64,000 nt of DNA from Wohlfahrtiimonas chitiniclastica DSM 18708 (GCF_000375345.1 NZ_AQXD01000001.1:200599-264598), one strand, 5' to 3'. Counted from the stretch's first letter, positions 1 through 10,022 are shown. Notes: generated by a model from the sequence alone, not told the origin. Program-made: numbers and translations.

Positions 1-309
1 GCCATTGACTGGATGCTGAACACCAAACATGAGCAATTAGCATTGGAAGAGGCTGTGCTTGGTGTGATCTCTAGCATTGATAAACCCGCATCTCCGGCAG
101 CTGAATATCAACAAACAGCGATTGCCAATTACTTTGGCAATACGCCAGATGTGCGTGAAGCATTCCGTTCGAACGTTTTGAAGGTGACGCTAGATGACTT
201 AAAAGCAGTGACTGAGAAATACTTTGTGGGTCAAAGGGCAGACATTGCTGTCCTTGGGCCAAAAGAGGCATTAGAAAAGGCAGATCTCAAGGTTTATACT
301 TTGGCATAA
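1..309 (+). CDS. Insulinase-family (M16C, PreP-like) peptidase, C-terminal fragment
   Basis: The reading frame is open from the first base of the window, so the gene starts upstream and only about 102 C-terminal residues are seen. The block around LEEAVLGVISSIDKPASPA followed by NTPDVREAF and the TLDDLKAVTEKYF segment is typical of the last domain of presequence-protease-like M16C metallopeptidases, which degrade peptides in a closed chamber. The zinc-binding HxxEH half lies outside the window, so activity cannot be judged. A hairpin terminator follows directly, so this is the end of its transcript. Family assignment is by recognition of the C-terminal pattern only. Confidence 0.75.
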   Translation, partial: AIDWMLNTKHEQLALEEAVLGVISSIDKPASPAAEYQQTAIANYFGNTPDVREAFRSNVLKVTLDDLKAVTEKYFVGQRADIAVLGPKEALEKADLKVYTLA

Positions 310-322
310 CATTGTTAAAATG

Positions 323-346
323 AGCGCTCGCAAGGGCGCTTTTTTT
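323..346 (+). terminator. Rho-independent terminator after the PreP-like gene
   Basis: A 7-bp stem (AGCGCTC with GGGCGCT, one G-T pair) closes a GCAA tetraloop and is followed by a run of T. Confidence 0.85.
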
Positions 347-369
347 ATTCACGCAATCAAGGAGATGAT

Positions 370-2058
370 GTGGTTAGACAACGATTCCTGATGGGTTTAC
401 AGACCTTTTTGATCATGGGGCTTTTGAGCGTCATGGGCATCAGTCATGCAGATGACAGTGGACAATTTGCCGAGCTCAATCGCGTGGAGCAATCGTTGAG
501 TGAAAATTTAGAGAAACAAAAGAACCTTCAAGCCACTTTGAAAAAAACGCGCGATGAAGAGCAGCAAAAAGAGCTGCAAACGCAATTGAAAACTTTAAAG
601 TCACAAGAAAAGAGTTTAGAGGATGTTTTCAATAAGATGGTCTTTGGCGGCATCAATCCCCAAAACTTTAAAACACAAGAACAGACGGACAATTACAATT
701 GGCAAGAAGAGTTGTTGGTGATTGTCAAACCACTGTTTGCAGAGCTTCGCTCATTGACGGCAAAGCCGCGGGAAAAAGATCGTTTAAGCTATGAAAACAG
801 CGTGCTGACTGAGCGCTATAAAACATTAACGAACGGCTTAAATGCTTTAAAAGAGATTCCGCAAGATCAATTGACGCCGAGCGCGAAAAAGCGCGTGGAG
901 CAATTGAGTAAACAGTGGGGCGCGCATCAGCAAGAGTTACTGAATCAAAAAAACATCATCGAGCTGCAAATCAAAGAGCTGGAAAGCAGCGACATTCCGT
1001 TAGAAGTGCGCATCAAAAATGCTTTGAGTTCCATTTTTCTTGGGCGCGGCTTGATTTTATTGTTAGCAGTGTTGGCAGGTGCGACCATTGTGCTCATTTT
1101 TGGCGTGGGTGCTAAGCGGTTATTCATGTGGTTTGATAAAAAACGCAATCGCAATTGGCACAAAGCCCGTTTAGAGGCACATAAGCAGGTCAATACGCGG
1201 TTACGTTTTTTGTGGATCATTTACAGCATTGTGGTGTACATCGCGGCGATGCTCGCATTTTTAAGCGTCATTTACATTCAAGGGGATATGGTCTTATTTG
1301 GCCTAGCAGTGCTGGTGATTTTCCTTGGCATCATCAGTTTACGCAATTATGCGCCACAATATGTGAGTGAGCTGAAAATCTTTTTGAATTTAGGTGCGGT
1401 GCGTGAAGGTGAACGCATTATGTATCGTGGCATTCCGTGGGTGGTGACGCGCTTGAGTTTTTATTGCACGTGCGTCAATCCGTTATTGGAAAATGGCCGC
1501 ATCCGCATTGCATTGAGCGAGATTGCCCATTTAAATTCGCGCCCCTTTAATTCAGAAGAGGATTGGTTCCCAACAAAAGTCGGGGATGACATCTTTTTAC
1601 CGAATGGCAAATATGCCAAAGTGCGCCGTCAAACGCCAGAAATGGTCTATTTAGACAGCTTCTTTCGGGAAACGATGATCCCAACGCCAGAGTTTTATGC
1701 CATGAAGGTGGAGAATTTAATCCATGGTTTTTATGTCTCCCCAACCTTTGGGCTCGATTATTGTCACACGGATTTGCCAGTGAGCACCGTTGCCAGTGCA
1801 TTTGAAGAAAAGGTGCGTGAAAAGCTCACAGAGATTGGTGTCACAGAGTATTTACGCAGTTTAAACGTGCAGGTCAAACGCATCATTTATGGGCAAGCCA
1901 TTGAATATGCCATCATCATGGAGTTTGAAGGGGCATGTGGCGGCTCTTATTTTAGGATTGAACGCTTGGTCAATCATGCTTGTTTAGAAGTGTGTCAGGA
2001 ACACGGGTGGCAATTGCCGCGCCAACAAATTGCCATGAGTGAAGGAGCTCAGCCATGA
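370..2058 (+). CDS. MscS-like mechanosensitive channel-type membrane protein with N-terminal coiled coil
   Basis: This 562-residue protein starts at GTG with AAGGAG five bases upstream. A signal peptide (about 1-27, SHA then DD) leads into a long periplasmic segment rich in E, K and Q with coiled-coil character (about 30-205). Hydrophobic helices follow at about 225-246, 280-302 and 306-324, then an MscS-type beta domain (about 340-430). In that domain, phrases such as VREGERIMYRGIPWVV, NPLLENGRIRI and KVRRQTPEMVYL match the conserved pore-proximal fold of MscS relatives. Channels of this group release osmolytes on hypo-osmotic shock, but gating of this long-headed subtype is not established. 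It overlaps the next gene by four bases (ATGA), suggesting translational coupling with the NIF3 gene. Confidence 0.75.
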   Translation: MVRQRFLMGLQTFLIMGLLSVMGISHADDSGQFAELNRVEQSLSENLEKQKNLQATLKKTRDEEQQKELQTQLKTLKSQEKSLEDVFNKMVFGGINPQNFKTQEQTDNYNWQEELLVIVKPLFAELRSLTAKPREKDRLSYENSVLTERYKTLTNGLNALKEIPQDQLTPSAKKRVEQLSKQWGAHQQELLNQKNIIELQIKELESSDIPLEVRIKNALSSIFLGRGLILLLAVLAGATIVLIFGVGAKRLFMWFDKKRNRNWHKARLEAHKQVNTRLRFLWIIYSIVVYIAAMLAFLSVIYIQGDMVLFGLAVLVIFLGIISLRNYAPQYVSELKIFLNLGAVREGERIMYRGIPWVVTRLSFYCTCVNPLLENGRIRIALSEIAHLNSRPFNSEEDWFPTKVGDDIFLPNGKYAKVRRQTPEMVYLDSFFRETMIPTPEFYAMKVENLIHGFYVSPTFGLDYCHTDLPVSTVASAFEEKVREKLTEIGVTEYLRSLNVQVKRIIYGQAIEYAIIMEFEGACGGSYFRIERLVNHACLEVCQEHGWQLPRQQIAMSEGAQP

Positions 2059-2813
2059 ATATTTTTGAATTAGAACGCATCCTAGATGCCAAACTCAATG
2101 CCAAAACCATTAAAGATTATGCACCAAATGGCTTACAGATCGAAGGGCGCCATGAGGTGAAAAAAATCATCACAGGTGTCACCGCTTCCATGCGTCTGAT
2201 TGAGGCTGCCATTGAGCGCAAGGCGGATCTTATATTGGTGCATCACGGTTACTTTTGGCGCGGGGAAGACATGCGTTTGATTCATGCGAAATATCGTCGC
2301 ATTAAAGCTCTCATGCAGCATGACATTGGTTTAATGGGTTATCATTTACCCCTCGATATGGCGCCAGAAATTGGCAATAATGCGCGCTTAGGGCAGTTGT
2401 TGAACATTCAGGCTGTTGAAGGGTTAGATCCACATGATCCCAACCCATTGATTTTAAAAGGTCGTTTAGCCACGCCGATGACGGGGGAAGCGTTTGCCCA
2501 TGTGATTGAAAAGGTGCTGAACCGCACGCCGTTACACATTCCATCAGAACGTGATCAGTTGATTGAAACTGTTGCTTGGTGTAGTGGTGGCGCGCAAGAT
2601 TACATTGATCAAGCCGCACTTGCGGGCGTGGATGCCTATTTAACCGGTGAAGCGAGTGAGCGCACAACCCACAGCGCTCGTGAAATGGGCATCCATTTTT
2701 ATGGTGCAGGGCATCACGCCACAGAGCGCTATGGCATCGAAGCTTTGGGCAAATGGTTGGCTCAGACGCATCAACTTGATGTAGAATTCATTGATTGTGA
2801 CAATCCTGTATAG
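2055..2813 (+). CDS. NIF3/YbgI family dinuclear metal-binding protein
   Basis: The 252-residue protein matches the NIF3 family (YbgI of E. coli, often labelled GTP cyclohydrolase I type 2 homologue). The metal-site signatures are visible: HHG at 63-65, HLPLD at 97-101 and a C-terminal GAGHHATER block. Length equals that of the short single-domain bacterial forms. The biochemical role of the family is unsettled, and a toroidal hexamer with two metals per subunit is the known structure. The start codon overlaps the stop of the upstream membrane protein gene, and tamB begins eight bases after its end, so the three genes probably share one transcript. Confidence 0.88.
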   Translation: MNIFELERILDAKLNAKTIKDYAPNGLQIEGRHEVKKIITGVTASMRLIEAAIERKADLILVHHGYFWRGEDMRLIHAKYRRIKALMQHDIGLMGYHLPLDMAPEIGNNARLGQLLNIQAVEGLDPHDPNPLILKGRLATPMTGEAFAHVIEKVLNRTPLHIPSERDQLIETVAWCSGGAQDYIDQAALAGVDAYLTGEASERTTHSAREMGIHFYGAGHHATERYGIEALGKWLAQTHQLDVEFIDCDNPV

Positions 2814-2821
2814 ATGATGAT

Positions 2822-5800
2822 ATGACTGAAGAATCTGATAAGAAACACACGGTCGCCCCGACAGAAGCGGCTGTAAAATCCTCGCGTAAAAGTCCTTGGC
2901 GTTGGCTCAAGCGTTTCATTTATGCTTTGGTGGGTTTAGTGGTGATTGTGGTGGGATTGATCGCCTTTATCCTCTTGACTGAAAGCGGCTTAAAGCTCGT
3001 CAATTATGGGCTTAAAAAATCGACCCTCAATGATATGGTGCAGATCGATGAATTAAGCGGCACATTGTGGCGCGGCATTGCATTTGATCGTCTTTATTTG
3101 CAATTGAATGATGACAATCACATTGAGCTCAATCACGGTGCCTTAGCATGGAATTTAAAGGGATTGTTAGATCGTAAAGTGGTGATTGAAAGTGTGCGTC
3201 TGAAAAGCGGCGATGTGATGCTTGAAACACCGGGCGAACCGACGCCAGAGGATCCAAATGCGCCGCCATTTTTACCATTCTCCTTTGAGCGTGGTCAATT
3301 GCCTGTGGACATTTACATTCAAACGGTCGAAGCCAATGATGTGGCCGTGATTCTGCCGGATTTATCGGTGTATGTGGAGAGTGCAAGCGTTAAAGATGGC
3401 GAAATCAGCCACACCACATGGGCATTTAAAGATGTGTTGTATCAAGGGCTTCTCAATATTGGTGAAGAGGTGACATTGCCTTTGAACATGAGCGCGAGCA
3501 TTGATGCAGATAAAGTCAATGATCACATCAACATTCGCTTGAAAAATGCCACCCGAGAAATGCGCGTGGGGGATGATTATTTTGATCATGCCATGAGCTT
3601 GATTTTAACGGGTTCTTTAAATGATTTAACCATTCATGACAGCATCACCTTTAACTGGCCGAATAAATTGGCCAAGCCTTTGGTGATCGAGAGCGCGATC
3701 GACATTCGCAATCAAGCGGATGTTTCATGGGATTTGACGCTCTTTAACATTTCTAATCAACTGGCAACAACCGGGCAATGGTCACTGAGTCGCCCCACAG
3801 AAATTCAAGCGAATTTAGATTTGTATCTCGCACAGTTAAAAGATGCCTATCCTGACATTTCGGGTGCGTTAAAAGGTGATTTTAGCATCGCGGGCGATGT
3901 GAAAAAACCGCTCTTATCCGGTGACATTAAAGGCCACGACATTGAAGGCTTTGGCTTGATCCTTGATGAACTCACCGTGACGGCTGAGCACAATGAAGTG
4001 CAAACCACCAATTTTGTCGCGGCGCTGAACAATCTAAAGTTTGATGAGTTTTCGATTCAATCGGGTAAAGTTGAGCTCCATGCGGAAAAAATTGAACAGT
4101 TTGACATTGCTGTGACCGCAAAAAACATTGTGGATAAAGAGAAAACCCTCATTGATCAAATGACATTCACCACGGTGGGATCACTGGAAACACATGACAT
4201 TGACTTTAAAATCCGCAGTATTTTTAACACCACAGATTTTAAAGGCATTGGGCATGTGGTCACAAATGCTGAAGGGGAAAAAGAGTGGACGCTCGATATT
4301 AACCGCTTTGATGTGTACAGCGACATCATTGGGCGCTATACCTTGCTCAATCCTGCGAAAGTTGTGGCATCCAGTGGTGATGTGAGTTTATCGCAACTCT
4401 GTTTAGCAGAGTTACCCACCACCATTTGTGTGCAAGGTCAGCATCATGAAGGCAATAGCTTTGGGACATTGGCGGTGCGCCGTTTGCAACCTAAGCGCAT
4501 CAATGCCTTTTTACCGCCTGAAATTCAGGTCAATACCACCGCGGATCTTGTGGTGGCAGGGCAATTTAAGGATCAAAAAAGTTTCAATGGGATTGTGGAT
4601 GCATCATTATCTTCTGGGCAAATTCGCTATCGCATGCAAGGCTATGAGATCAATGTACCATTAACGAAAACGCAAGTATTGGTGCGTGCTAAGCCTGAAG
4701 CCATCACCTCAACGGTGGATGTGGATTGGGGGCAATATTTACAGATTCACGGCGGTGGTTCATTAGATGATCCTTTTGGCCGTCAATTGGTCAAAGTAAA
4801 AATTGATGGCAATGCGCCCACATTAAAATGGATTCTCCCGATTGTGCCACAGCTACAAAAGCTTGAAGGTCAATTGACCATGCAGGCGGAAGCAGCGGGC
4901 GAACTCTCTCAGCCAAAAGGCGTGGAAGTGGGCTTTAGAATGGGGCTCGCCAATGGTGAGATCTATAATGCGGAATACAATACTTTGCTCAAAAACATTG
5001 CGCTCAATGTGGTGCTTAATAAAGGGCAGCCCACATTGAACATCACAGGTGGTTTGATGGCAGGTAAAGGTCGCATGACGATCCTTGGGGATATTGATTT
5101 GGTCACCCTCAATGCCAATTTAAAATTGCGGGGCGATCAATTGCTCCTTGCGGACAGCACCAATGTTAAAGCGCTTGTTTCTCCAAATGCGGATGTCACC
5201 ATGCGTAATGGTCAGCTCAATATTCAAGGGGGATTGAAAATTCCGGAGCTGCGCTTTATTTATAAGAGCTCGGATGATCCGCGTGGCAGTGTGGAGCATG
5301 TGTCACCGGATACCATTGTGATTTCATCGAAATTGCCTGCGCCCACTGATAAAGAACAACCAGATTTTTGGAAAAAAGCCTCCATGAACTTTAACATCTC
5401 CTTAGGCGATAAAGTCTCTGTGGGTGCCGTTGGCTTTGTGGGTAAATTGACAGGTGGGATTGACCTTAAAAAGAGCGTCAATGAGCCACTGATGGCGATC
5501 GGCATCATCAATATTGGCAGCGGTGTGTACAATGTGCTTGGGCAAGAATTGACGCTCGATAAAGGGCGCATTCAGTTTACAGGGCTTAACATGACCAATC
5601 CGAATATTGAATTCCAAGCATCCCGCGTGTTTGACAACAAACGCACGGGCTCTAAGGTGAGCGTGGGTGTGCGCGTGACGGGCACGGCGAATAATCCGAA
5701 GTTGAACTTATTCTCTCAGCCGACGATGCCAGCAAACTCCATTGTCTCTTATTTAGCGTTAGGAACGGATGTGGATTCATTGACGGCGATTGAAGTGCTG

Positions 5801-6106
5801 CAAATTGCCAAAATGGCGCAGCGCATTGCATCCGGTGAAATTGTCACATCGCCGGAAGATGGCTTTGCCAAAAGTGTCGGCTTAACGGACTTTGGTGTGA
5901 TGAAGGATCTGTCAGGCAATACGAGCCTTGGCATCGGTAAATATTTAACGCCAAACTTCTATGTGGGCATTGGCTTTAGTATTTTTGAAGAGAGCAATGG
6001 CGCTTTTGGCATCATGCGTTATAACTTCTTAAAGTACTTTAGCTTTGATACGCAGGTGAGCGATGAATACTCCACGATTGATCTAAGGTTCTCTAAAGAG
6101 ATTTAG
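2822..6106 (+). CDS. tamB: TamB-family translocation and assembly module protein
   Basis: A 1094-residue protein with a charged cytoplasmic start, one transmembrane anchor (about 33-53) and a very long beta-rich periplasmic body, ending in the DUF490/TamB domain (roughly 750-1094). The C-terminal stretch with VGVRVTGTANNPKLNLFSQP and the closing YSTIDLRFSKEI is characteristic. TamB spans the periplasm as a hydrophobic groove and is linked to outer-membrane protein assembly and phospholipid transport, working with the Omp85 protein TamA in E. coli. No tamA lies beside it here; the upstream partners are a NIF3 protein and an MscS-like protein. It is shorter than E. coli TamB (about 1260). No clear ribosome site precedes the ATG. 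Confidence 0.88.
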   Translation: MTEESDKKHTVAPTEAAVKSSRKSPWRWLKRFIYALVGLVVIVVGLIAFILLTESGLKLVNYGLKKSTLNDMVQIDELSGTLWRGIAFDRLYLQLNDDNHIELNHGALAWNLKGLLDRKVVIESVRLKSGDVMLETPGEPTPEDPNAPPFLPFSFERGQLPVDIYIQTVEANDVAVILPDLSVYVESASVKDGEISHTTWAFKDVLYQGLLNIGEEVTLPLNMSASIDADKVNDHINIRLKNATREMRVGDDYFDHAMSLILTGSLNDLTIHDSITFNWPNKLAKPLVIESAIDIRNQADVSWDLTLFNISNQLATTGQWSLSRPTEIQANLDLYLAQLKDAYPDISGALKGDFSIAGDVKKPLLSGDIKGHDIEGFGLILDELTVTAEHNEVQTTNFVAALNNLKFDEFSIQSGKVELHAEKIEQFDIAVTAKNIVDKEKTLIDQMTFTTVGSLETHDIDFKIRSIFNTTDFKGIGHVVTNAEGEKEWTLDINRFDVYSDIIGRYTLLNPAKVVASSGDVSLSQLCLAELPTTICVQGQHHEGNSFGTLAVRRLQPKRINAFLPPEIQVNTTADLVVAGQFKDQKSFNGIVDASLSSGQIRYRMQGYEINVPLTKTQVLVRAKPEAITSTVDVDWGQYLQIHGGGSLDDPFGRQLVKVKIDGNAPTLKWILPIVPQLQKLEGQLTMQAEAAGELSQPKGVEVGFRMGLANGEIYNAEYNTLLKNIALNVVLNKGQPTLNITGGLMAGKGRMTILGDIDLVTLNANLKLRGDQLLLADSTNVKALVSPNADVTMRNGQLNIQGGLKIPELRFIYKSSDDPRGSVEHVSPDTIVISSKLPAPTDKEQPDFWKKASMNFNISLGDKVSVGAVGFVGKLTGGIDLKKSVNEPLMAIGIINIGSGVYNVLGQELTLDKGRIQFTGLNMTNPNIEFQASRVFDNKRTGSKVSVGVRVTGTANNPKLNLFSQPTMPANSIVSYLALGTDVDSLTAIEVLQIAKMAQRIASGEIVTSPEDGFAKSVGLTDFGVMKDLSGNTSLGIGKYLTPNFYVGIGFSIFEESNGAFGIMRYNFLKYFSFDTQVSDEYSTIDLRFSKEI

Positions 6107-6123
6107 CAAAACAAAGTTAAACA

Positions 6124-6152
6124 AAAAGCCATCAATCTCTGATGGCTTTTTT
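6124..6152. terminator. Bidirectional terminator between tamB and the pseudopilin genes
   Basis: An 11-bp perfect stem (AAAAGCCATCA with TGATGGCTTTT) has a 5-base loop, with T-runs on both strands. It can end tamB and the convergent pilin genes. Confidence 0.85.
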
Positions 6153-6181
6153 ATGATGCGCGAATCATGAAATTCTATGAA

Positions 6182-7261
6182 TTACGCATCTTTATGCAAT
6201 GAGTTTAAATGCATGTTTTTAAAACGGATGACGCGTTCAAGGGTGCTTTTTTCATTGGTTTTAGGATTCACAAGCGTGAAAGTAAAACGGATGGCGCGCA
6301 CTTGCTCGGTCGCCTTTTTATTTAAAGGATAGGTGATCATATCTTTAATCGGTGCTGCAAACTCACTGTGAAGTTGCTTGTTCACCTTTTTAGCGGTTTC
6401 GTGGTTGCCTGTTTTGTCCACAATTAAATTGTATTTGGTTTCATTCTCATAAGGATCTAACCAGCCGCCTGTGGTTAAACTAGTCATTTTGATGTTTGGC
6501 ACAGAAGAGGACTCTTGATGGTTTGAGAAGCCTAATTCAATTTTCACATCATTTTGTTTAAAGGGCAGGCGCATTTCCTTTTCATTGGCCATCAGTAACA
6601 GAGAAACGGCATCATGAATGCTTAAAGGATAAGGAGAAACCACCGTTTTATGGGCATTGTTAGTTTTCCAGCCTGTGGGCACCAAGTCACTTTCTTTACT
6701 GACGCGTGTTTGATATGTAGAGAGAATGACGAAATCTGTATATTGAGACGTAAACTCTTGTGTGGTGATGAAAATGCCATGTTTATCTTTCGGTGGAATC
6801 ACTTCAAGAATGGTGGCACCCACATATAGGCTGCTGTCGTCTTGCCCGCAGCTTGATGCCACTTTAATGGGGCTATAATTGAGCTCATTGCCCGTTGCTT
6901 CAATGATGCCAAGGCTGTCCATCACATGTGCTTCTGTGATCGGATGGGCAAACACAAATTGTTTACGATCTCTATTTTTATAGTCACCAAGCGCGATGAC
7001 ATTGCGTGGGAAGCGATTGTCATCAAAGATGTCGCTGTTTTTAGCGCATTCAAACGCGCCCACATTTTCTAAATCTTTTGATAAGAGATTGAAGAGCTTG
7101 CGCAATTGTTGTTGCTCTTGATTGGCAATACGATGCGTGGTGACATTTTGCTGCGTCACGGCATAAAATGCCAACATGGAGAAAAGAAGTAAAATGCCAA
7201 GGGCCAATGCCACCATCAATTCAATGATGGACAACCCTTTACTGTGAGGTATTTTTAACAT
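6182..7261 (-). CDS. PilW-like type IV pilus minor pilin/pseudopilin
   Basis: The 359-residue product begins with a class III prepilin leader: short basic leader, G9 as the cleavage glycine, LSIIE with the glutamate at mature position 5 (E14), and a hydrophobic helix to about residue 33. Such proteins are processed by PilD and act as minor pilins that prime pilus assembly. The length and the position after a GspH/FimT-like gene fit PilW. The C-terminal region is polar and not obviously conserved. AGGA lies seven bases upstream of the ATG, and 21 bases separate it from the upstream pilin gene, so the two form an operon. No pilV, pilX, pilY1 or pilE follows. Confidence 0.75.
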   Translation of the reverse strand: MLKIPHSKGLSIIELMVALALGILLLFSMLAFYAVTQQNVTTHRIANQEQQQLRKLFNLLSKDLENVGAFECAKNSDIFDDNRFPRNVIALGDYKNRDRKQFVFAHPITEAHVMDSLGIIEATGNELNYSPIKVASSCGQDDSSLYVGATILEVIPPKDKHGIFITTQEFTSQYTDFVILSTYQTRVSKESDLVPTGWKTNNAHKTVVSPYPLSIHDAVSLLLMANEKEMRLPFKQNDVKIELGFSNHQESSSVPNIKMTSLTTGGWLDPYENETKYNLIVDKTGNHETAKKVNKQLHSEFAAPIKDMITYPLNKKATEQVRAIRFTFTLVNPKTNEKSTLERVIRFKNMHLNSLHKDA

Positions 7262-7282
7262 GTGATGTCCTAACTTAACGGT

Positions 7283-8140
7283 TTATTGCATGAAAACTGA
7301 ATGGCAGGCTGAATTGCCAAAGGCAAAGGCTGGGGAAAATTTATTCGCCGAGTCCATCGCGAACAGATCCGCAGGGAGCATGGCATCTTGGTTAAACGTG
7401 TAACTGATGGTGTCTGCAATTTTGCCTTGATGGGTGCGGCAACCGCCTAAGAGCGCCACAACATTGCCCGTTGAATTGCCCTTAGCAAAACCTTTATAGG
7501 TACCATCAAACACATCACGCCATTTCGCTGAAAGGCTAGTGAATGAATAGTTTTTCCCCTTTTTAGCAATGACAAAAATGGGCAATGTCACCTCACCGGA
7601 CGGTGAAAATTTAAGAAAACCTGGTTTGCCACCATTTTGACTGCGATAACCATTGAGCGCATAAATGCCACCAGGTTCACTGATCAAACCATTGCTTGCA
7701 TTCATGGCACTTTCTAGAGTGTAGATGTTAAATTGGCCATTATCTTTAAAGACTCTTTGGCGGGCAATTTCATACGGTGAGTTGTCTTTTAAAAGCGCTT
7801 TTTCTTGTTCTTTAAAGGTCACAAAATCTCTGCCCACAGGTTTAAAGGACATGATCCAAGGTTGATTCCAGTAGCTCTCTTTTTGTGCTTTGTTCGCAGC
7901 ATCATAACCTTTATAGCCTTCTGTATAAACATAAACTGTGCGGTTCGTGGCTGTGGCAATCTCTTGGGCAGAGCGCAGGAAGTTTGCGGCTTGAGCCACT
8001 TGGTTTTTCATGTCTGACTTGCCCAAAAATGCATAAAATGCGGGCAAGCCAAAGAGGGCAATGATGGCGAAAATCACCAAAGTTATCATCAGCTCAATGA
8101 GCGTATAACCTTTGCTGTGAAGGGTTCTATGTGATCGCAT
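7283..8140 (-). CDS. GspH/FimT-family pseudopilin
   Basis: A 285-residue protein with a prepilin N-terminus: SKG then YTLIE (G11 cleavage glycine, E16 at mature position 5) and a hydrophobic helix (about 14-35) ending in a GLPAFYAFLG segment that resembles FimT/GspH proteins. These are type IV pilus or type II secretion minor subunits processed by PilD. Downstream (about 40-270) is a globular region with several cysteines near the end (GGCRTHQ, GNSACH), which could form a disulphide. It is the first gene of a two-gene operon with the PilW-like gene. Whether it serves pili or type II secretion cannot be decided here, because no machinery genes are nearby. Confidence 0.72.
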   Translation of the reverse strand: MRSHRTLHSKGYTLIELMITLVIFAIIALFGLPAFYAFLGKSDMKNQVAQAANFLRSAQEIATATNRTVYVYTEGYKGYDAANKAQKESYWNQPWIMSFKPVGRDFVTFKEQEKALLKDNSPYEIARQRVFKDNGQFNIYTLESAMNASNGLISEPGGIYALNGYRSQNGGKPGFLKFSPSGEVTLPIFVIAKKGKNYSFTSLSAKWRDVFDGTYKGFAKGNSTGNVVALLGGCRTHQGKIADTISYTFNQDAMLPADLFAMDSANKFSPAFAFGNSACHSVFMQ

Positions 8141-8350
8141 TTGTTATAACCTTATGTTGGCCAATAGAATACAAGTAAGTATGATTAAAATTTTGCTATT
8201 GTAGCATTATGAGGGCAAAAATACCGCCCCATAATGTTGAATCTAGATCAAAATTGTGGTGATTGAGCCACCGGGAAAAGTGCGTGATCTTTTCGGCAGT
8301 CGTTGCCTTTTTTGTTACAATTGAACCTTTCTCATTATTTGGAAGTGTTT

Positions 8351-9019
8351 ATGGAATTTGATTTGCCCACCTTATTGTTGATGATCATCCCATTGATATT
8401 TGCCATCACTGTTCATGAAGCGGCGCACGGCTATATGGCCAATCTGTTAGGCGATAATACGGCGAAAATGCAGGGACGTTTGTCTTTGTCACCGTTAAAG
8501 CACATTGATCCGATCGGGACGATTGTGGTGCCCATGGTGATGCTTGTGGTGTCAAGCATGGCAGGCTCGATGTTTGTTTTTGGTTGGGCAAAGCCAGTGC
8601 CATTTGATCCACGCAATTTTAAAAACCCACGCAAAGACATTGCATTGACGGCATTTGCAGGACCTTTATCAAATCTCATTCAAGGCTTTATTTGGGCGTT
8701 GGTGTTGATGATTGTCTCAAGCACCATGCATGTCACAAATGAACCGAGCATGGGGCTTGGATTGTTAAAAATGGCGTATTTTGGCGTCTCCATTAATGTC
8801 TTTTTAATGGTGTTAAACTTAATGCCCATTCCACCCCTCGATGGCGGACGCATCGCGATGATGCTGTTGCCTTACAATGCGGCCAAACAATTAGAAAAAA
8901 TCGAGCCGTATGGCGTGTGGATTTTACTTGGGCTACTGTATTTAAACATTTTACCGTTAGGCTTGATCTCAAGCTATGTGATCAAACTTATTTTATCCAT
9001 TATCGGAGTCTTTTTTTAG
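8351..9019 (+). CDS. Site-2 protease (M50) family membrane metalloprotease
   Basis: I chose ATG 8351 because GGAAGT sits just upstream; an upstream in-frame ATG at 8303 lacks a ribosome site. The 222-residue protein has HEAAH at 22-26 in the first membrane helix and an NLMPIPPLDGGR motif (third zinc ligand) near residue 160, with about five hydrophobic segments. This is the compact S2P/M50 fold that cuts substrates within the membrane. Small members like this lack PDZ domains and their substrates are generally unknown. trpS starts ten bases after its stop codon, an arrangement seen in other proteobacteria, so they are likely cotranscribed. Confidence 0.88.
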   Translation: MEFDLPTLLLMIIPLIFAITVHEAAHGYMANLLGDNTAKMQGRLSLSPLKHIDPIGTIVVPMVMLVVSSMAGSMFVFGWAKPVPFDPRNFKNPRKDIALTAFAGPLSNLIQGFIWALVLMIVSSTMHVTNEPSMGLGLLKMAYFGVSINVFLMVLNLMPIPPLDGGRIAMMLLPYNAAKQLEKIEPYGVWILLGLLYLNILPLGLISSYVIKLILSIIGVFF

Positions 9020-9028
9020 GATAGTCAA

Positions 9029-10021
9029 ATGTCTCAACGAATTATATTAACGGGGATTACCACCACAGGCACGCCACATCTTGGCAACTACGCAGGCGCC
9101 ATTGGTCCTGCCATTGAAATGAGTCAGCAAAATGATAACTGCTTTTTCTTTTTAGCCGATTATCATGCCTTGATCAAATGCCAAGAGCCTGAACGCATCA
9201 TTCAGTCGCGTCAAGAGATTGCTGCAACGTGGCTCGCTTTAGGATTAGACACAGAAAAAGCCACGTTTTATCGTCAATCAGACATTCCTGAAATCACGCA
9301 ATTGATGTGGTTATTGACCTGTGTGACGGCCAAAGGGCTGATGAATCGCGCACATGCTTATAAAGCGGCTGTGGATGCGAATACAAGCAATGATGAAGAT
9401 GCAGATAAAGGCATCACCATGGGCTTATTCTCGTACCCTGTGTTGATGGCGGCGGACATTTTAATGTTCAATGCCACCGATGTGCCTGTCGGGCGCGATC
9501 AGATTCAACATGTGGAAATGGCGCGTGACATTGCCCAGCGCTTTAACTACTTATATGGTGAGCACTTTGTCTTGCCAGAAGCCAAAATTGCTGACAATGT
9601 TGCATTATTGCCGGGCACAGATGGCCGTAAAATGAGTAAGAGTTATAACAATACCATTCCATTGTTCTTGCCTGAAAAACAGTTGCGTAAAGCGATTATG
9701 CGCATTGTGACCGATTCAAGTGAGCCGGGTGAACCAAAAGACCCCGATCAGTCTACATTGTATGAAATGTACAAAGCCTTTGCCACTGAAGAAGAGTGCG
9801 CACAGATCCGCCAAGCGTATGCAGAAGGCATTGCTTGGGGCGAGATGAAGCAAGTGCTCTTTGAAAAGGTCAATGCTTTACTCAGTGAACCACGTGAAAA
9901 ATACAATGAATTGATGGCCAATCCGCAATATGTGGAAAACATTTTATTGCAAGGCGCTGAGAAAGCACGCGCGCATACAGTGCCATTCATTGCAGATTTG
10001 AAAAAAGCTGTGGGTCTATAA
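9029..10021 (+). CDS. trpS: Tryptophanyl-tRNA synthetase
   Basis: This 330-residue class Ic aminoacyl-tRNA synthetase charges tRNA-Trp in the cytoplasm. The HIGH-type signature appears as TTGTPHLGN near residues 10-18 and the KMSKS loop as RKMSKSYNN near residue 200. Length matches bacterial TrpRS (330-335). It sits between a site-2 protease and scpA, with one base before the scpA start, so the three genes form a tight operon. Nothing unusual is seen. Confidence 0.96.
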   Translation: MSQRIILTGITTTGTPHLGNYAGAIGPAIEMSQQNDNCFFFLADYHALIKCQEPERIIQSRQEIAATWLALGLDTEKATFYRQSDIPEITQLMWLLTCVTAKGLMNRAHAYKAAVDANTSNDEDADKGITMGLFSYPVLMAADILMFNATDVPVGRDQIQHVEMARDIAQRFNYLYGEHFVLPEAKIADNVALLPGTDGRKMSKSYNNTIPLFLPEKQLRKAIMRIVTDSSEPGEPKDPDQSTLYEMYKAFATEEECAQIRQAYAEGIAWGEMKQVLFEKVNALLSEPREKYNELMANPQYVENILLQGAEKARAHTVPFIADLKKAVGL

Positions 10022-10022
10022 G

